A stretch of 64,000 nucleotides of DNA from Diabrotica undecimpunctata (Eukaryota; Arthropoda; Insecta; Coleoptera; Chrysomelidae): NCBI RefSeq assembly GCF_040954645.1, contig NC_092808.1, forward strand, positions 84,947,389 through 85,011,388, written 5' to 3'. The position numbers and the translations under genes are program-made. The notes below the pieces were generated by a model. That model was not told the DNA's origin. It ran no database searches and saw only the letters and a list, made by a program, of their open reading frames with translations. Below, one piece after another: positions 58,505 to 64,000 of this stretch (position 1 is its first letter; each line of letters starts with the position of its first letter).

Positions 58505-60597
58505 TATACACTAATGCCCAAAATTAACGCACCACCTTAAATGTACCAAAAGTTTGAAGCTATTTTTCTTCTGAAAGAATGATTAGATTTTAATGATGTT
58601 TCTTTCATATTATAGGTCTATTCCTAGTAAATCAATGTATTAATGTTTTCTGAAAAATATCAACGTTTTGCCCGTATACGGGGTGTAAAAATAAAGTTGT
58701 GTTTTTTCATCGTTTTTTGCAACACCCTGTGGAATTTATTTAAAATAAACGCTACATTTTATTATTATTTTGAGATAAATTTGTTCTTTCTTAAGATTTT
58801 CATGAAAAAATTATCTCGATATCTCTATTATCAAAGATTATACAGAACTTTAAATGTAACAAGTTTTTGTCAACATTTAAAGCAAAGAAAACATTACTTA
58901 CATAAACTTTATTGCCATTTAATACAAATAAAGCCTAAGAAAATATAACCTAAATATTCTTTAACAATTGTCCTTTCCCAAAAACACTTAATAACGAGTA
59001 TTTCCACCTCTACATCTAATTATTTCTTCACAGCGGCGAGGCATACTTAAAATCAAGCAGCGTATTTGGTCTTGATCAATTGCATCCCAAACTTCTCTCA
59101 CTATAACTTCTATGTCGTCAAGAGAGACAGGTGGTGGTTGTCGGCTCCTAAGTTGACGATCAATAATATCCCACAAATTCTCAATAAAAGAAAATTATTT
59201 GCTATGTAAGGAGCTAATGGAACTACATGGTTAGACAAAATGTGTAATATACCTTTCACCTGTTAAGAAATCTCTTCGTAAAGCAACAAGGTCCGTTTGC
59301 GCTGTAAGAGATATTTCTCCCCAAACCATTACATTATTGAATAAAAATAAAGTAATAGGTCCTATATTACACTGTGCGTAGCGTTCTCTTGGCCGTCGAT
59401 TAACTCTCACAATGAGCTATATAAGCAATACCACGATTCCTCCGTACTTCCAGTCATCAATATTTCAGTCAATGTGCTCTCTGGCAAATTGTAATCTACT
59501 TCTACAATGATTTACGTTTAAAGCTCTGACTGGTATCCTTATTTGCAGATCTTGTTCAGCTACTAATTTGAATATTATGAACATTTGTCACTTGTATTTG
59601 TGAATGTCTCATTGTGAGAAAACGTTCTCTTATAGCACGAAGCCTGATAAACTGATCTTGTCGTGGTGTTGTAAGTTATTCTCTTCCTTATCCACACCGT
59701 TTCGTATGGTCGTTTGTTTCTCGAAAACGTTAATGACTCGTGATATTGTAGTATGAAATACCCCTAACCTTAAGCCTATTTCACGATAACTTAAGCCTAC
59801 ATCAGCTAAAGTAATTGCCTGAACACATTCATCTTGGCTCAGATTTCTTGAAATTGAATGTTGAATTTTTACAATTCAATAAAGTCACGTTACGCTTTGA
59901 ACGTACTTTTCTTTTTTGGTAATAAAGATATCGATAATTTTTTTACGAAAATTTTGAAAAAAAAATGAAACTTTTTTAAAGTATTAAGATTAAGATGTAG
60001 CATTTGCTTTAAGTAAATTCCACAGGGTGTTGCAAAATAAGATGAAAAATCAAATTTATTTTTACACCCCGTACCTAGGTGAAATGTTGACACTTCCCAG
60101 AAACAATAATACCGTAGTTACTTAGAAATAGGACTGCAATGAGCAAAAACATTAATTGAAATCCAATCCAGGATACACAAGAAAAATAGCTTAATAATTA
60201 TGGTAGAGTTTAGGTCGGGCGTTAATTTTGGAGAGTAAAAAATCACGCAATGCTTCGAACATACTTTTCTTTTTTGATAATAAACATATCGTAATGATTT
60301 TTTTACCAAAATGTGAAGAAAGAATGAAGCGATCTTAAAATATTAATAACATGTAGCGTTTGATTCTAATACATTCCACCGGGTGTTGCAAAATTAGATG
60401 AAAAAACACACTTTATTTTTACACCCTGTATATAAGTAAAACGTTGACATTTCTTAAAAAACATCAATAGTCATTAACTAGAAATATACCTACAATTTAA
60501 AAAATAAATCATGGAAATCCAATTAAGGGTTCAGAAGAAATATAGTTTTAAAATCATGGTCCATTTTAGGTGGTGCGTTAATTTTGGAGAGTAGTAT
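58505..60597 (-). mobile_element. Tc1-like transposon with long, partly duplicated terminal inverted repeats
   Basis: The left end TACACTAATGCCCAAAATTAACGCACCACC pairs with the right end GGTGGTGCGTTAATTTTGGAGAGTAGTA, beside TA. The inverted repeat extends inward about 450 bp: left 58505-58970, right 60236-60597, with blocks such as gcaacaccctgtggaattta and tttacaccctgtat. A second right-hand copy (59885-60235, ending gcgttaattttggagagta) lies just inside, so the right arm is duplicated. Between the arms is a minus-strand transposase remnant. Confidence 0.75.
58988..59880 (-). pseudogene. Tc1-like transposase, decayed
   Basis: The clear part is the C-terminus (58988-59176): MWDIIDRQLRSRQPPPVSLDDIE and a WDAIDQDQIRCLILSMPRRCEEIIRCRGGNTRY tail, the usual end of Tc1 transposases. 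Upstream minus frames to about 59880 are heavily broken. A helix-turn-helix remnant (ITLADVGLSYREIGLRLGVFH in decayed form) is near 59750-59820. Confidence 0.75.
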
Positions 60598-60669
60598 ATA
60601 TAAAAATAATATATTAAATAAATACTAAATAATAATAATTAAATAAATAAATAGTAGGGAAGTCTGGGG

Positions 60670-61010
60670 ATGGTTGGCTACAGGGGTTGGCTTAATCGAG
60701 TTGGCTAAATGGAGTTTTCCAGTTGGTGGTACCTACGCTGCCCCCGTGTCATGTAGCGCACTGAACACTGCGGAATACCCAAGCTGATGGAGACTTCGCA
60801 AAGGCGAATGCTTCTCAGGGTATCTAGCGCATACAGGACGGTCTCAAATGAGGCTCTGTATGTAATTGGAGCGTTGATACCGATCGTCTTGTTGTGGAAT
60901 GTAGAATGTGGATGGAAATTTAGATACGGACGAGAGAGGACGATAGAGGAGTGGCAGAGAATGGGTTAATGATAGCGGAAAGGTAGTGTGGACGAAAGAG
61001 CTTATTTTCG
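60670..61010 (+). pseudogene. R1-clade LINE ORF2 fragment
   Basis: METSQRRMLLRVSSAYRTVSNEALYVIGALIPIVLL (60787-60895) matches the post-RT segment of R1-type LINEs (QR..LLR...AYRTVS..AL.V..G..P..L). It continues RERTIEEWQRM. GC content is higher than the flanks. Confidence 0.75.
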
Positions 61011-62090
61011 ATCTGAGGCCGTGATGTAAATGTAAGTTCAGGAAACTAACTCCTTCCTGACGCAGTTTCTGGCCGAACATGGTAGTTTTGGCACCTTCAA
61101 AAATAGAATAGGCAAATCTGCCTCGGCACACTCTACTGTTTGTGGAGTACCAGACTCTCCCGCCTACATTTTTAACAGCTACAGAGGGGCAAATGAGAGG
61201 GGAGACTTTGAGAGGCGAATGGATTTCAGGCTGGATAAAAGAAACATGGTATAAACATATTATGTAATGATGAGCGGAGAGAAAGAATGGAGAGAAGTAC
61301 ACTGTCTGATCTCTGGGATGGCGAAGAAGAAGAAGTAGGACAGAGGAGGAAATTGAACCAGGGATCTGAAATCTTGTTTCTTTTTACTCGAGAACCGGTA
61401 AGTAGCAAAATTAGTTTATGGCCTTACGAAAATATTTCCGTTCTTTTGATTTCTTTTGGTAATAGGCAATTCTTAAACAATTTTTTTTTCTGATTTACGA
61501 TGATAGGTATGGCCATTTGTTAGCCAAGTTTTTTCTTAATATAATATAGTTATTCTTCTTTTAAAGTAACGGTTAATATAAGGATTTTAGTTTACGTTTA
61601 CGGGTAACAAGGCCAATACTCTGGAACGGTGGTTAAGGTTTTAACCGGAATACGGCTAATCCGGAACTACCCTGGGGTCTTCTGGCCTAGTATCCTACTC
61701 GCCCGAAAGATACAGGGTGTCTTGCTCCGTGACGTTAGATGTATAAAAAAGATTTTCCCACCAAGGCCTGCCAGAATTCAATGGATAACTTCTTAGATAC
61801 TGGAATCTGGCGATAGGTACAGCAATTAAAAAAATGAAGATAAAAATGAAGTCTCTGATCGCACAAAAAAGACATTAAGCTCCTATCACTCCTGAAAACC
61901 TCGTACTCTTGTTAAATGTTGATATATTTTGCTCCAGTATTATGAATTGTGCCTATTAATCATACCGTTTTTTGTAAATTTTGATTCGTCACACCATATA
62001 ATACTCTACAAAAAATCATTATCTTCTTTTTTTTTCTTCTTCTTTTTTTTATCTTTTTGTATTTCAGACAGAGATTTTTGCAATTTTGCA
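61011..62090. other. No gene recognised
   Basis: 61040-61420 and 61620-61760 have the GC-richer look of R1 3' sequence but show no motif. The rest is AT-rich. Confidence 0.3.
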
Positions 62091-62094
62091 CTGT

Positions 62095-62575
62095 GAAAGA
62101 AGAGTTAAGATAAATACTTCCAAAATTAAGTTTATTAATATATACACAGACAGTCAAACGTCCATTAGGAGTTTAGATGTCCTAAGGTGGACTTTAGGCT
62201 AGACCGCCCAGAAGAATTCGACAGACTGTCATAACAAAGATCCTTACTGGACATGCGCCAGTAAGAGAAACTTAAAATATACTTTTATGGAGACTTTAAC
62301 TAAATACTCTGTAGCGGAAAACCTGAAACAGTCAACCATATCTTGCATGTCTGCGAAGCATTAGATCACAAGCAGCAAACACTTTTTGGAGACGACCAAG
62401 TGACTTATAATAAACATATGGTACCCCTCCACTAGACTTATACAAGCTATTAAAGGGTTCCAGAATTCTGGAATAAGATGTATAATAAGCCAATTAGCCG
62501 GCTTATAACAGACGGCTTCAAAAAACAAAAGGAAGCAACATTTATAGAAGAAGATTTATTTTAGTGTTAGTAAGT
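62095..62575 (+). pseudogene. LINE RNase H / C-terminal fragment
   Basis: IYTDSQTSIRSLDVL (62140-62185) is the second RNase H block (YTDSQAAI..L). KILTGHAPVRET (62240-62275), CSGKPETVNHILHVCEALDHK (62312-62375) and a GNKMYNKPISRLITDGFKK-like end are the C-terminal knuckle of jockey/I-type ORF2. Frame-shifted. Confidence 0.7.
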
Positions 62576-63275
62576 ACCACAATAAAACATACCCTAGCTA
62601 GCTTACAAGGGTATACTTCGTGATTAAATATACTAAAATTTAGTTATTTTAAACAGACGTATAGTACAATAAACAGATCTAAGCTGATCGAAGTGTTAAA
62701 ATATTTTAGAGTCCAAAAAAGTTCACGTATTAAATAAAACAAAGGGCAGTTATCTCTGAAGGCATATATCTACATGTTTTCTTAAGGAAGTTTGAGGCAA
62801 AGGAATCAGCTATTCATAATTTTATTTAATCACGTCTTGAAAAAAATTCAATTCAAGAGAAAGCGAAATCCACACTACTTGCTGTTCTATCTACCACAAA
62901 AGACACCAATTTGTTGCATGTGCGAATGACTTAATTCTATTAACACGAAAACCGACTGATATATGAAATATATGTAACAGGAAAGACAGAAGAGCCGGAG
63001 GATGGTCTAAAATAAATAAACAAAAACAAAATATACGGAAATTAGAAGCAATGAACAAGCTTTATAGTAGTATAGCCAGGAAAAGGAGTACAGCTATGAT
63101 ATATTTACCTAGTTTCAAACAAGATTTTACACAAATTAAAAAATTAAATAAGACCTGAGTAATAAAACAAGTTGGTTTTTAAAACTAAATTAATTGCATC
63201 TCGAATCGAAAACAGATGTTAACCAAAAAAGTAACTGACGAGAAAGTTCTAGATACACATTAATTTGGAGGAAAA
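62576..63275. other. Nothing recognised
   Basis: AT-rich spacer; 62945-63060 may be 5' sequence of the LINE that follows. Confidence 0.3.
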
Positions 63276-64000
63276 TATAGAAAAGTAACCCTTATAAATG
63301 TGCATGCACCAACAGAAAATACAGATGAAGACGTTAAAGATAGCTTTTATGAACAATTAGAACATATGTTTTACAAAATACCATCATATGACATAAAAAT
63401 AATTGTAGGAGATTTGAATGCCAAGATTGGCAGGGAGGATATATACAAACAAATAACAGGGGGAAAAAGTAATCATAGAGACAGTAATCTGAATGAAAAA
63501 AAAATAATAGAATTTGCTTTCGAACATAATATGCGAATTATGAGCACTTATTTTGATCACAAAGAAATTTATAAAGGTACCTGGGTATCACCAGATGGAC
63601 AAACAGTAAACCAAATAGATCATTTACTAATAGAAGCCAAACATATGAGAGCCATAAAAGATAGCCGAAGTTACAGAGGTGCTGATGCAAATTCGGACCA
63701 CTTTTTGGTCAAAGTTAAAATGGAGCAAATAATACCCACAATTAAAATACTAACTGTAAAAAAATAAAAAGATATAACGGTGCACTACTTCAGGAGGGAG
63801 AAGTTAAGAAAAAATTCAGGCAGCAAATTGAAGAGAAACTGAAAAGCCAGACAACAGTAAATGATATAGAAAGCAGATGGGTACAACTAGAAGAAAAAAT
63901 TCAAGAAGCAGCCGACTCAGTATTAACAGGAAACAGACAATGTAAACAAACGGATTGGTATGATGAGAACTGTAAGAAATCCATTAATGACCGAAATAAA
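63276..64000 (+). pseudogene. RTE-like LINE ORF2 5' part (APE endonuclease), runs off the window
   Basis: The frame 63300-63767 is open for 155 codons and encodes the second half of an APE-type endonuclease. NVHAPTENTD leads it (its first residues precede 63300), then KIIVGDLNAKIGRED (GDLNA catalytic block), TYFDHKEIYKGTWVSPDGQTVNQIDHLLI (NQIDH block) and GADANSDHFLVKVKM (SDH catalytic His). A one-base shift in an A-run near 63755-63767 moves the frame, after which KRYNGALLQEGEVKKKFRQQ and a WYDENCKKSINDRNK segment (the linker before RT) run to the edge. No start codon is clear, and the endonuclease N-terminus is missing or decayed. Confidence 0.85.

Overview
This is an AT-rich nuclear window from an animal, almost certainly an insect and probably a beetle. 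The evidence is spliced genes with GT-AG introns, conserved animal housekeeping proteins, and a dense mix of insect-type transposable elements (mariner/Tc1, piggyBac, PIF/Harbinger, jockey, R1 and RTE-like LINEs, Ty3/gypsy, Penelope-like elements). Long (TA)n arrays are common. The beetle placement is inference. No bacterial features, CRISPR array, rRNA or tRNA were seen.

Only two host genes are supported, and they lie head to head. On the minus strand, pescadillo (nucleolar 60S ribosome-assembly factor) has four exons at 10607-10630, 10089-10552, 2941-3624 and 2531-2852. They encode 498 residues, and the last ~90-120 residues must lie left of the window. On the plus strand, proteasome assembly chaperone 4 (PSMG4) has two exons at 11142-11220 and 12685-12992, giving 128 residues. 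Their start codons are 511 bp apart, and a perfect CACGTG E-box lies 50 bp upstream of the pescadillo ATG.

Almost everything else is repeat. 1-1.7 kb: mariner and LINE debris. 4.4-4.9 kb: a Penelope-type hairpin inserted with a target duplication. 7.8-8.5 kb: jockey RT. 13.6-15.6 kb: LINE RT, a 500-bp TA array and a palindromic mariner copy. 15.9-18.1 kb: decayed gypsy pol, followed by a macro-domain fragment. 18.7-21.0 kb: dead piggyBac. 22.3-24.7 kb: back-to-back Penelope tails and a LINE. 25-33.6 kb: LINE tails, R1, a fold-back MITE, an IS630-type transposase, and a jockey copy with a perfect 625-bp tandem duplication. 35-40.5 kb: a chain of insertions separated by TA arrays. 40.8-45.2 kb: Penelope, Tc1, solo LTR, mariner and LINE. 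46.9-49.6 kb: a nearly complete Harbinger element. 50-64 kb: Penelope tail, several LINEs and a Tc1 element with long inverted repeats.

The most interesting signal is a recurring hammerhead self-cleaving ribozyme architecture (stem I, CUGANGA, stem II, GAAA, palindromic stem III, UH cleavage site). It appears in at least three unrelated-looking repeat families. The clearest is a retrozyme-like tandem repeat at 37339-37984 (period 362 bp), in which both units carry a complete motif. Penelope-derived hairpins at 4.6 kb and an 862-bp palindrome at 38.1-39.0 kb carry it on both strands. All intact copies share one extra base after CUGANGA and a self-complementary stem III, which suggests dimeric ribozymes. 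The second notable structure is the Harbinger element, whose transposase and MADF-BESS accessory genes are antiparallel with fully interlocked exons and introns.
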